Shown here in pieces: positions 45,783 through 56,096 of a DNA stretch of 64,000 nucleotides (position 1 is the stretch's first letter; each line of letters begins with the position of its first letter). A model generated the notes under the pieces. The model saw only the letters and a list, made by a program, of their open reading frames with translations, was not told the DNA's origin and made no database searches. The translations under genes and the position numbers were made by a program. This DNA comes from Musa acuminata AAA Group (Eukaryota; Streptophyta; Magnoliopsida; Zingiberales; Musaceae). Where the stretch lies: assembly GCF_036884655.1 (NCBI RefSeq), contig NC_088354.1, positions 11,664,501 to 11,728,500 of the forward strand. The letters run 5' to 3'.

Positions 45783-47102
45783 TCACCTTGCCATGTCCAT
45801 CCAAACAATGTCTTTCAGGGCCGGTCTAATGTCCTGTTTCCACAGCTTCTCATACTCCCAAGTATCCCCGTCGGTCTTCTTGATCTCCACCAGATGAAGT
45901 TCAGGAGTAACCTCAAAGATCTCAGCATCAATGGCCAAAACGCCACTTCGCCCTGATTTTGATCCTTCCATTTTCAGTACCCCTTGATCCTTCTTCTTCA
46001 CTTTTAACTTCAAGAGCTTGGCAATCTCCTCCAGCTTTGAGATAATAACAGACGCTGGGTGATCAGACGTAAACCTTGCTTCTCTCCTGTGGTCAGTCTC
46101 CTCGAACAAACCTGAAATATCAAATCCTGCTGAAAGAGAGATGAGGTCAAAAGCATTTAACGTAGCAAGTTTTCCCGTCTCCTGTTTTGCCTCAGCCATG
46201 TTGCTACCAGAGGAACTTAACTCTTCATCAACATGAGAAGGATCAGTTTCCTTTGTTTCCTTGGAGTTCTTAAATAGTTTGTCATCAAGTCTCTTTCTAA
46301 ACCAAGGAGTTTCCATAATCTTTGCAAATGAGATCCTACTATTAGGATTTGGGTCAAGAATTCGTACAAGGAGTCTTCTAACATCGGATGAGAACCAAAT
46401 GGGGCATTTAAAATCGGCTCTCCCAATTTTCCTATACATCTCCATCAGATTCGAATTATGAAAAGGGAGATGACCAGCCATCAGAACAAACAGAATGATC
46501 CCACAAGACCAGGTATCAGCCTTTGCACCATCATATCCTTTTCTGCCAATCACCTCAGGAGCAACATATGCTGGAGTACCACAAGTCGTATGGAGCAAGC
46601 CATCCTGCTGTTTGGACTCAGCAAGAGCGCTTAAGCCAAAATCTGAAACCTTTAAATTTCCATTTTCGTCAAGCAAAAGGTTTTCAGGCTTTAGATCACG
46701 GTGATAGACACCTCTGCTGTGGCAGAAGTCGATGGCACTGATCAGCTGTTGGAAATATTTCCGTGCAACGTCTTCTTTGAGCCTTCCTTTTGCAATCTTG
46801 TTAAAAAGTTCACCACCTTTTACATATTCCAGGACAAAGTATATCTTAGATTTGGTAGCCATGACCTCATAAAGCTGCACAACATTTGGGTGTTTCACCA
46901 ATCTCATTACAGAAATCTCTCGCTTTATCTGATCGATAAGCCCAACCTTCAAGACCTTCTCTTTGTCTATGACTTTAACAGCAACACTCTGGGAAGTTCT
47001 CACATTCCTAGCATAATAAACTTTGGCAAAAGTTCCTTTCCCTAGCAATCTCCCGACTTCATACCTCTGCATCAACACACTTTCTCTATTTTGCCTTTCC
47101 AT
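45783..47102 (-). CDS. CIPK: CBL-interacting protein kinase (CIPK/SnRK3), intronless clade
   Basis: A single ORF of 439 aa from an ATG ([20 protein letters not shown]). The kinase domain spans about residues 14-268: glycine loop GKGTFAKV, catalytic Lys43 in [15 protein letters not shown] with Asp136, DFG at 154-156, activation loop [12 protein letters not shown] (APE 181-183), and [20 protein letters not shown]. The regulatory part has the NAF/FISL motif NAFDLISLS (316-324), which binds CBL calcium sensors and holds the kinase inactive. The PP2C-interaction region follows (about 350-375, [19 protein letters not shown]). CIPKs pass calcium signals to ion transporters. Lack of introns places it in the intron-poor CIPK group (CIPK2/10-like in my judgement). 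All catalytic residues are present. Confidence 0.95.
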   Translation of the reverse strand: MERQNRESVLMQRYEVGRLLGKGTFAKVYYARNVRTSQSVAVKVIDKEKVLKVGLIDQIKREISVMRLVKHPNVVQLYEVMATKSKIYFVLEYVKGGELFNKIAKGRLKEDVARKYFQQLISAIDFCHSRGVYHRDLKPENLLLDENGNLKVSDFGLSALAESKQQDGLLHTTCGTPAYVAPEVIGRKGYDGAKADTWSCGIILFVLMAGHLPFHNSNLMEMYRKIGRADFKCPIWFSSDVRRLLVRILDPNPNSRISFAKIMETPWFRKRLDDKLFKNSKETKETDPSHVDEELSSSGSNMAEAKQETGKLATLNAFDLISLSAGFDISGLFEETDHRREARFTSDHPASVIISKLEEIAKLLKLKVKKKDQGVLKMEGSKSGRSGVLAIDAEIFEVTPELHLVEIKKTDGDTWEYEKLWKQDIRPALKDIVWMDMAR

Positions 47103-49899
47103 TTTCTAATATAGCTACAACCCAAAAAACAGTGTCTTATTCCCCCCTGCTAGGGTGATCTATGCTTTCTACGATGTAAAGGAATTCGGCACAGTTGATC
47201 TCAACCGTCTTCCACAAGGTCATAAAATACAAGAGCCAGATGAACACTTATAGCCCCATTGTTTGGTTGTGCATCAAGCATGGATTGGATATCGATGTGC
47301 ACTCCAACGTCATCTGGGGCAACCACAGAGACCTCATTTTGGGCAACACTGTTGTATACCTTAGACGGGGATTTGACATACAAACACATCTTTCTGCATT
47401 CCCTGATATTTGTCTTCCAAATTTCAGCTGGAAATCATAAAAGAAACACAAACTATAGTTTAATTCCATATTAGATATAACTACTTGCAGCGAAACAAAA
47501 ACAGTTTAAAAGATTTGTCTTGAGTTGGTTCAATTGAGTCATCAACGGATCAAGCTTGGTTTACCATGTTAAAAATACTTGGATACTGATGCATCACTGC
47601 GCAAATGTAATGGTACATAAATAAGGTTTTGTTTACTTGGCTTTTGAAGGACAAGGTTGTTTACTTGTCTTTTGAGCAGAAACTAATTAGATGGTTGATG
47701 GCTGTGAAAGAAACTAGAGTTTCTTGCATCATTTTTCTTTTCTTGTGGCTTCCCTTGTTTCGATTTCCCTTTGCTATCTTAGTTTTCTTTCCCAAAACAG
47801 TGTCTTCTTCCTTAACCTCTATGTTTCAACTTATTCATCCAAACTCACTACTCTCATTTTTCTACTACCTATCAACTGTCTTGTAAAATTTGAGCAGATA
47901 AACTAACTACACAAAGTATGAGGTTCATCACCAAATATAGAGCAAACATGTTCTAATTTTGTCCTTTCAACATGTAAGAACTAGCAAGCCAATCTAAATA
48001 GCAAAATATATACAGCAAAACCAATGCTTCAGAGCAATGGAAATAGACTTCGGCTATAGATTACTACATAGCAAATGCAGGATTTTCAATCTAACCATCC
48101 ATTAGATCCTTTGTAGGAAGTAAAAAACGATCACAATTGAATAATAACAATATAACATGGTAGATTAAGAGGGCCGATAAAGCTAAATAAATGTAGATTC
48201 TTGTTTATACAGCGGTCTATAAAGAAGCATCCAGCAAGCAAGTCAAATAATAATCAGACAACAATAGTACCAGCAAATAGAACTAGAAAAACAAATCTTG
48301 AACCAAACAGACATTTGAAGCGAGAAAAAATCAAAACAAAATCAAACCTTCCAAGGAAGAATGCCGTGAAAATCGGATCTTTATAATATTGAGCGAACCG
48401 ATACGGAATCCAACAAAACCAAATCTTTCAAAGAAAAATGCCACAAAAATGGGATCTTTTCGGCGCTACGACGCGAGAAAACATCGTGGAAGACGATCTG
48501 AAGAAAAACCATCCACCAAATCGGAAGAACCGAGGGGAAGAAAGCGCAAACGGTACCTTCCGAGCGAGCGGCAACGCCGAGACAGTGCGCTGCAAGAGTT
48601 GCCGAGAGATTTAACCACAAGGGGCGCTAGCTGTGAATCAGGTGGCGAATTGACTAACAAAGGAGAGGAGAAAGCGAAATTGGAAGCCAATCAATGATGG
48701 CGACAAAAGGAAGAACGCGGACCATCACCTTCCCCTCCCCCACCCCCCCACTTTTAATTGCCTCGGTCGTCGAAGATTCCTTAATTATTCCTCCGCGATT
48801 CCCATCACCTGTTAGTTAAACTACCAAAATACCCCCCCACCTTCTGTATCGAGTTGACTCGGTCATGAAGGTGACATCTAAAGGACCCTTTGGTCAAGTA
48901 GACATCAAATGTTTCGACGGTCTCATATCGACGGAATACTTTCTCCTTTCTTTTGTGACTATAATTGACTGGGAGAGGCGCATTGTGCTCGGTGAGCCGC
49001 CGACCGACTCGGCACCGCCACCGGCCGTGCCAACACTTGTCTCGGTCCAATGATCCTCTCTGTCCTTGCGGAAAATACATCACGTGACTTCTCCAACACG
49101 TACCTCAGGTACACGTGACTCTACTATCGAGAATATGATAGAATTATACTCGTTTGTTCATCACATGTCGAAAGATGCTAATGGTTTTTCACTCTTATCA
49201 TTATAATAGTTATAATAGTACTGAGATAATCTAATTTATGTTATACGAATACATTATTTGTCATCCTAATTTGTTACCGAAATTATCGCCATCCTCACAT
49301 CCCCAAGAAGGAAGTATGTTGTGTGGATTTGCTCTTATTATAGTATTTTAGTATTTTAGTATCATTTTTTTGTATATTTATATAGTGATATGCTAACGGG
49401 TTACTTCCAGTATAATCAATCGTCAAAGTGTTAGGAGTTAACGATTGTTATCTAATAATGATCTCCAAAGATCTCTTATTGGATGAAAAGATTCTTGTAG
49501 GAAGATTGAGCTATATCCAATAACTTTATCCGATCCCATTGATTGATACTCACGTAGTATCAAAGATATTGTTCAAAGAATAAATTTATTTTTAGTTTGA
49601 CCATCCGTTTAAGGATAAAAGCTTACGGAGAAGTATAAATCAAATTTTAATAATTTAAATAATTTAGTTTAGAATTATCCGAAGAATCATGTTTCTCGAT
49701 CACTAATGATATTATACAAAACTCCCTATTACTTCACCGCTTTCTTTATCATTAATTTTGTCGTCTCCTTGGTTGAGCAATGAATATCAATGAATGCTAC
49801 ATAATTTTAAAATTGATTGACCATTATGAATATCAATCCACCACTATATCGTTAGCAAGCTTGATATAAAATCTAAGGAATTGTTCTCTCACGATCTTT
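47103..49899 (-). other. CIPK upstream region with possible 5' UTR intron
   Basis: On the CIPK strand a good acceptor, TATATTAG, ends three bases before the ATG, and a GAAG|GTACCG donor candidate lies near 48555 in a GC-richer block. A 1.4-kb intron in the 5' leader would fit, with the promoter near 48.7-49.0 kb. No protein-coding gene was recognised; the short ORFs here are not protein-like. Confidence 0.4.
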
Positions 49900-52714
49900 T
49901 TAGCATGAATAATGCTTACAAAACTCTTATTGGCTTTCGTTGCTCTACCTATCTTATTGGCAAGTAAGACACGTCTGAATATATACTTTTACATCAGTCT
50001 CTATCTTCGGCTAATAGAAGGTCTTTGTCACAATAGTCAACCTTTGGTGAATACCTAGATGTAAGAATCATGAGTCTCTCTCAAAAGTTCATACATCAAA
50101 TTATCCACTCAGGAAATATAAACTCTATTATTTCTTTTAGTGCATATAAGTCATTCTTAGACCCAAAATCATTGTCTTATTTTCTTTAATCAATTACATC
50201 TAGATTACTATATGAGAATTACTATACAGTTTATCCTTGATCTTGGAAAGAAAGTTATAGTATAATATATAGAAAAGTATAAAATTATCTAGATACTCCT
50301 TAAATAAAACTTGTATGCTCCATACTTGGTCATATAAGTGGTCTTCGTTTTGTTGCCTTTAGCTATATACATCAGCCAATACCCCGACCAAAAGTTAAGT
50401 TTGGAGAAATATTTTACCTTGCATAATTAGTCAAATAAGTCTGCGATGAGTGGGATATGATATTTGTTCTTCACCGTCACCTTATTTAGAGCCACATATA
50501 ATTGGAGGCTCTCATCTTATTTCTTTTGAAAGAGAATTAGAGTATTGAATGATACTTTAAAACTGCATATGAGAACCCTGCTTAGCAGTTTATCTAGCTG
50601 CTTCTTAAGTTATGCCAACTCTGAAGGGGTCATGCAATATGGTGGTCTCGCTAGAGGCTTCACTATTGGCTCCAGCTTAATACGGTGATGATCTATATCT
50701 CTGTGTGATGATAGAATTTTTAATAACTCAAGTGACATAATGTCTGTAAACTCCTTCACAATATTCACCATTGCAATAGATTTATGAGTGAGCTCTATAC
50801 CAAGTGTCTCCAGTTTTATAACTGCTACAAAAGTTAATTCATCTTTTCACACCCCCTTCTTCAATTGCAAAGCGGATATTTGTCGTGGGTCTTCAATTCC
50901 TTCATAATAAACTAGAATTACACATGGGTCATCGCCTCCCATCAAACATAGGGAGTTTAGGAATGATATTAGCATCATCTTCATCACGTGCATGAACTTC
51001 ATTCTAAGGATTATTTGGAAGTCGTCCAATAGCACAACGATCACATTTATGCTTTCACTCTATGTTATGATTTTGATAGAGACCCCATTTGCCAATATGA
51101 ATATTTGCTACCATTCAAGTTCATAACTATTATTTGACTTGGGCTCTTCTCTAGGTTCAACTTAAGTCGCCTTACTTCTTGATTGACAATAAAATTATAG
51201 GTAATGCTTATGTCCACCATCGCATGAGTTGTTCAACCATTTTGCTTGATGTCTACGTATATCAGCTCACTGCTTATTATTTTCTATTACTTTCTCTTCA
51301 CGTTCTCCCCTACTTGACCATGCAATATGTTCAACAAATACATTGCTCCCATCTAGGGTCCCTTTGACTCCTTATCATTATTGATGGATTCCAAACTACT
51401 CAAACTAATGACAATAAACCTATCCTTGTCCGGCTTAGGGAAATGAATTTATGTTGTCAATGTATTAGATGCTTACTTTTGTGGGTATGTGCAGTCCTCT
51501 ACACAAGAAGTATCTACTAGGTTTTGAGGTCTTACCTTTTGAAATTTGCACTTTGTGAAATTTTTTTTCTTTTGCTCGATTATGGACTCCTTCCCGTAGG
51601 AATACTTAGATAGGTAATCTTTTAAAGATTGTTTCTTCTTCTTCAAGTCCTCCAAGGAAACAAAGTCAAAGAGCCTTTTTACAATTGTAATTGCCTTGAT
51701 CAAATCGATTATATTCCTTTGATATAATTCTTATTGTGCCTATGGCTTCAGGCTATTGAGAAAGCTGAATAACTTATCTTTCTTAGACATATCTTGTATC
51801 TCTAGCATTAGTGTTGAAAAATACTTTACGTAGTTCTGAATAGAAGTGCTTTGGCAGAGTTGTCTTGGCTTCCTTCTTGTGATGAACTCAATGTTCTCGA
51901 GTAGAAATTAAGTTCTTAACTCTTATTTCAAATCCTCTCATATTGCCACTTAACATCAAACTTGTTAGATTTCCTCCCAATGTGTTCGTCATCAAAGCTT
52001 TATGTCCCCATTTAGATATATGGTTGTTATCAAAACTTTGATTTCTTTATAATCGAGCCTCGTAGCATGCATGGAGATACTATTTCATATTGAAAAGAAA
52101 ATTCTTGAGTTCTTTCGTATCCCTAGCACCCCTGTAGCAATGCGACTTGCGTACCCTAAAAATTTTGTGACGAATTAACATAGGTGTTATTTTCTCATAT
52201 ATTAAGAGCCCTTGTAAGCAGTATAATCCTAGACGTGAGTTCTGTCACAACTTGTGTAGATGTTGCATGAAGTGTTTGGTGTCTTCCATTAATTAATCAA
52301 CTTAGAACTCGACCTTGTTAATCTAAGATTTTGCTTCCTCTTATGAGTCTTCTATCACAAGAAGCTTTTGTTAGCCTCGGTAGAGTTCCTTTAGACTCGT
52401 TTTGAGAACATCAAACCAAGGTTCTATAACTATAAATCCTCTTCTTATAGCTTCTCTTTTGGATTGACACTTCAGATTGCATTTCCTCTGCTCGTGAAGA
52501 ATATCCAACTTCTCACTCACCATTTTTGTTGTTGCGCTCCTCTTGAGCAACTTGAGGAATTTCAAAGTGAGCTTGTACTTGCAACCACCTACAACTACTT
52601 GGGGCAATGGTCCGACTTGCTCCATCTTTATCGATTTGCCATGGTGCTTCGCCATGGCGAGATTATCAACTTTCACTATTTACTCAAATTGCTTATTTGC
52701 TCTGATATCAAAAT
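49900..52714 (-). mobile_element. Decayed Ty3/gypsy LTR retrotransposon
   Basis: Minus-strand translation across 50340-50550 reads as gypsy reverse transcriptase (LFQKK-stop-DESL, ALNKVTVKNKYHIPLIADLF, KVKYFSKLNFWSGYWLMYIA) with in-frame stops and a small deletion. KTTYMTKYGAYKF-like sequence follows near 50300-50340. At about 49950-50130 a zinc-binding integrase remnant is seen (YISPEW, LLRETHDSY, and after stops RRVLLANKIGRATKAN). The RNase H part and the rest of RT are deleted. Gag-like ORFs lie at 51473-51703 and 52371-52676 and a linker with EDPRQISALQLKKGV at 50847-51044. A primer-binding site TGATATCAGAGC (minus strand, 52699-52710) sits next to an LTR end. The LTR boundaries beyond that are not found. 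Confidence 0.8.
52699..52710 (-). other. Primer-binding site of the gypsy element
   Basis: TGATATCAGAGC on the minus strand, one base off the tRNA-iMet site TGGTATCAGAGC. It follows AGCTAAGTCCATGATA, the apparent end of a 5' LTR. Confidence 0.65.
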
Positions 52715-54411
52715 ATCATGGACTTAGCTGAAATTGCCTAAGGTATAAGGTACTCTTGCATTATCCATTTGTAAAGGGTCAACCTAGTTGTAACATCACT
52801 CAAGTCCCGAAGGATCTATAAAATTACAATTTGATTAGTTACAAATATGAGCGATAAATAAGTCTCGATATCTTATAAAGGGGGCATCTTTATAAACAAT
52901 TTAATAAACACTTGATATGTAAGAGAAAAAAAAGAGGAAAGAGAAAAAAAAGACTTTAGAAAATAAATAAATAGTCACTAAGTCCATAAATGACTATCAC
53001 TGGGTGTCAAATATATTGACAAGTCCCAATAAGCTTTACATACAAACTTGTGAACCCATTCAATGCCCAACACTACCGAAACTCCTATATAACCTTATGC
53101 CACTTAGGTGATTTTAGGGTATTAAGATGACTAACATTTCATACCACATCGTAACATATAGAAAATAAGTCATAACATACAAAACTTGGCCATACTAGAG
53201 CAATTTTATCTATTTTACTGAGCAGTCATTCCGTAGCCCTACAAAATATTCCTACTCATAGCTGGTGTTTGAAACTAAATCTTCTAAGGGTCTGATGATG
53301 TTATTGATGCACAATTATATCGAAATATTACTTTATCCCACTAAAGGGTGGTACGATACTATTGCAGCCGTCTATGTTACTGCTCAGCCCCAATGGTAGC
53401 TCTTATACTTAAATTATTTATAATATTTTTTTATTGAAATCTCTATCTAGCTCTATTTAAAGCATAATTTGGTTTTGGATGCGAATAGGGATTTGGATCT
53501 TATTTCGATTTGAGTCAAAGTTTGTGGCAACTTTGATACTTAAGTCAACAAGGAGTTTAGTGGATTTGGTCAAGTACCAAATCTAAGTGTTGAAAAAAGT
53601 TAAGGTCCCAAACTTACCTAAGAGACCTTTTATAGTGAGGTATAGGACCTTTTGTATTAGATATCATGGTTAAATGTTTAAAACTATTATACATTTTCTC
53701 CAACAATAGTTGTGATCATGTGATGTGGAACTTGAAAAATATTTGATAACAATTGGTTAAATCAACTTTCTATATAATCGACTCTATAAGGTTGAATCGA
53801 TTACACATTATTCGAATGACAATGAGGCATCAATCACTTGGCGTTGAGGTATCGATCCTATATAATCCATGTGACAATGAAATATCGATATCGATACTGT
53901 TTTACATATATGAGTATTGGTTGACATCTTGCTAATATAACAAATTGATTTTTAAAAAAAAGATTACTTGAGTAGGGATGAGATGGTCAAAGATACATAC
54001 AAGTGATCTTGATTCGCCAATAAGATAATAGATCTTGGTTTGGACTTTGATATCTCTAGCTATTTTGTTCAAGTCACACCATGTTATTGGCTATTGTTTA
54101 TTTTATCTTTATTTGGAGAATAAGACTGTGAATGAAGTAAGTGATAGGTACAAATATATCATTTAATATAATATATTTTTTTATTTTTTAAAACACTATT
54201 AAATTCTCTTCCTATCTGTAAAATACAGACAGATACTTTACCTAACAATAAAACATAGAATTAAGATTGTATAACATATAGTCATCCAACATAAATGCAT
54301 GATCATATCTTTCATAAATCTTCACATGAATCATTTAGAAATAATTGCAAGAAAGAATAAGAGGATGGATGGAGTCCACAATATTATTGAAGGAAGACAA
54401 ATATGTGTCCT
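52715..54411. other. Probable LTR remnant and AT-rich intergenic sequence
   Basis: The first few hundred bases should be the 5' LTR of the minus-strand gypsy element, since 52715-52745 matches an LTR end, but I could not find its outer edge or a second copy. The remainder is AT-rich without a recognisable gene. Confidence 0.4.
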
Positions 54412-54972
54412 TCACAAGTCTTCATGAAGCAGCTCCTCCTCCTCGCTGCCTATAAACAACTCATTGCATACTTGTTCGTAGAAGCTGCACACCAGTTCAA
54501 CAAAAGCAGGCGACTTCAAGCTGCTCCAATGGTGAAGCAGCTCCTCGACGTTGACCAGATCCTCCACCCTGCCCTCCTCCGCCAGCATCTCCGCCAGGCA
54601 GCTCCGGAAGCTCCGGCAGGCCGCCTCCACCTCGTCAAGCCCCTCCTCGGGCTCCCTCGGCTGGAGACTCGCGAGCTTGACGTAGGCCGGAGTGATGGGT
54701 GACGGGAACGGCGCGCGGAACCGATCTCGTTCCGTCATGCTCCGGAGCTCGCCGAGTCTGTCCAGCTCCTCCGGCTGCCTCGAGGTGCAGAGGGTGAGCC
54801 GGAAGGATTGGAATCTGCCGCTCCAGCAGCTCCTCCTCTCCCCCGCGCGGCTGAGGCTTCGGAACCTCAAGGCTCGTATGGAGAACGACCGCTTGAAGGG
54901 CGGCCTGAGGAGCCATGAGAGCTTCCTCCATGTCCGGAGTAGCTTCGAGTCGCAGGAAACCAAGTCTATCAT
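54412..54972 (-). CDS. OVATE family protein, OFP17-like
   Basis: An intronless ORF; the first true ATG in frame gives MIDLVSCDSKLLRTW and 186 aa (the frame is open further upstream but only from a TTG). The N-terminal half is basic and serine/arginine-rich (LRPPFKRSFSIRALRFRSLS). A middle block, FPSPITPAYVKLASL, is followed by the C-terminal OVATE domain at about 115-175: EAACRSFRSCLAEMLAEE, VNVEELLHHWSSLKSP, FVELVCSFYEQVCNELF. OVATE proteins act as transcriptional co-repressors with KNOX/BELL homeodomain proteins and in TRM-linked organ shape control. The C-x-x-F start of the domain and the FxSPxTPAYVxL block recall the divergent OFP17/OFP20 group. A canonical LxLxL repression motif is not visible. 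Family confident, subgroup moderate. Confidence 0.82.
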   Translation of the reverse strand: MIDLVSCDSKLLRTWRKLSWLLRPPFKRSFSIRALRFRSLSRAGERRSCWSGRFQSFRLTLCTSRQPEELDRLGELRSMTERDRFRAPFPSPITPAYVKLASLQPREPEEGLDEVEAACRSFRSCLAEMLAEEGRVEDLVNVEELLHHWSSLKSPAFVELVCSFYEQVCNELFIGSEEEELLHEDL

Positions 54973-55200
54973 CCTTGGAACTGTCGATGGAGGGCGCTGC
55001 CGGTGATCAGGAGGATATGGAATGGCTACTTTGTTTCGCTTTCTCAAGGATCTCTAAGTTGCAGTTAAGTTGGGGTTCGACATAGACATGCATGTTTATG
55101 TATACACACAAGAGAGGGTGGTGGTGGTCACGTACTTCTTCTCATGGAGAGAGTGGGTAGCCATGTTCAAGACCTGGGTTGCATGATTGTAGAGGTGCAC

Positions 55201-55239
<39 letters not shown>

Positions 55240-56096
55240 ACATAAGAGAGGGTGGTGGTGGGTTGCATGTTTGCAGAGGTGCACAGCTCTCTCTCTCTCT
55301 CTCTCTCTTCTCTTCGAGTGGGTAGCCATGATTGCGATGCCTGCCATGGGAAGGCTTGCACTCTTAAGCAACTCCCTTTCGTCCTCAACAATACATCCAA
55401 TAAAATGATGTCTCATCTTATGCTATCAGTGGGGTCGACATTAATTATTGTTCGCGTGTCATCTTACCATCCATTGATAAGTTGGAATCTTATTATATCC
55501 ACGTAGTTAGGTGAACACATGGCGGCCAGTGATGAGTTCGAAGGGAAAATTTTGAGGTAGCTTTGACATTCGTGCAATGTGATTGATACAGATAAGGATC
55601 GAGATTGACTGTAATTATGTAAATATCAAGTAATTTAATGCGGATTATAAAGTGGACATCTTATTTCAGATGAAGTGATAGATATTGGATTCCACCTCTT
55701 CATAATGATGGGAATATTTATACAGGAAAAAGAAAAAAATATAATATAAATAGTAATTGCTCGACCATATTTTTAATTCCATGCATTAATTGTCTAAAAT
55801 GTCATAAGATAATAATAATACGGGCCTAATAAAATCAATCGGATCAGGATCCGCATCTGGTTTTAATGGGACCCGTATCAACCATAAGTCCTCTCTGCTA
55901 AGGGACGCTCGCTCCACGCGGCGGTCCCGGTGACCGCGGGTTACGTCCACTGAGCGGTGACGGAAGTCGAGTACTTCCCCGTGACGACGGCTACCGAGCG
56001 CGGTCGGGTCACCGCCTCCGCTATTGATCCGTCGCCTCCTCTCGACGCTTGCTGTCCGACACGGGGAAGTGGGGGAAGAAGGGCGACGAAGGGCTG
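54973..56096. other. Divergent intergenic region between OFP and alpha-galactosidase genes
   Basis: Holds both promoters. It contains two (TC)n runs (55203-55236 and 55287-55308) within a larger imperfect duplication: AAGAGAGGGTGGTGGTGG at about 55109 and 55242, GTTGCATG...GAGGTGCACAGCTCTC at about 55167 and 55262, and GAGTGGGTAGCCATG at about 55149 and 55317. The second copy is internally shortened. GC content rises from about 55850 towards the alpha-galactosidase start. Confidence 0.5.
55203..55236 (+). repeat. (CT)n microsatellite
   Basis: Uninterrupted CT repeat, 17 units; a second run of 11 units lies at 55287-55308 in the duplicated block. Confidence 0.9.

Noticed and set aside
48389..48697. 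102-aa plus-strand ORF and overlapping minus-strand ORFs near 48.5 kb
   Set aside because: Highly charged low-complexity translation in the probable CIPK leader/promoter; no conserved motif.
54412..55047. Longer OFP reading frame to 55047
   Set aside because: The extension begins with TTG and reads through non-conserved sequence; the first ATG is at 54972.
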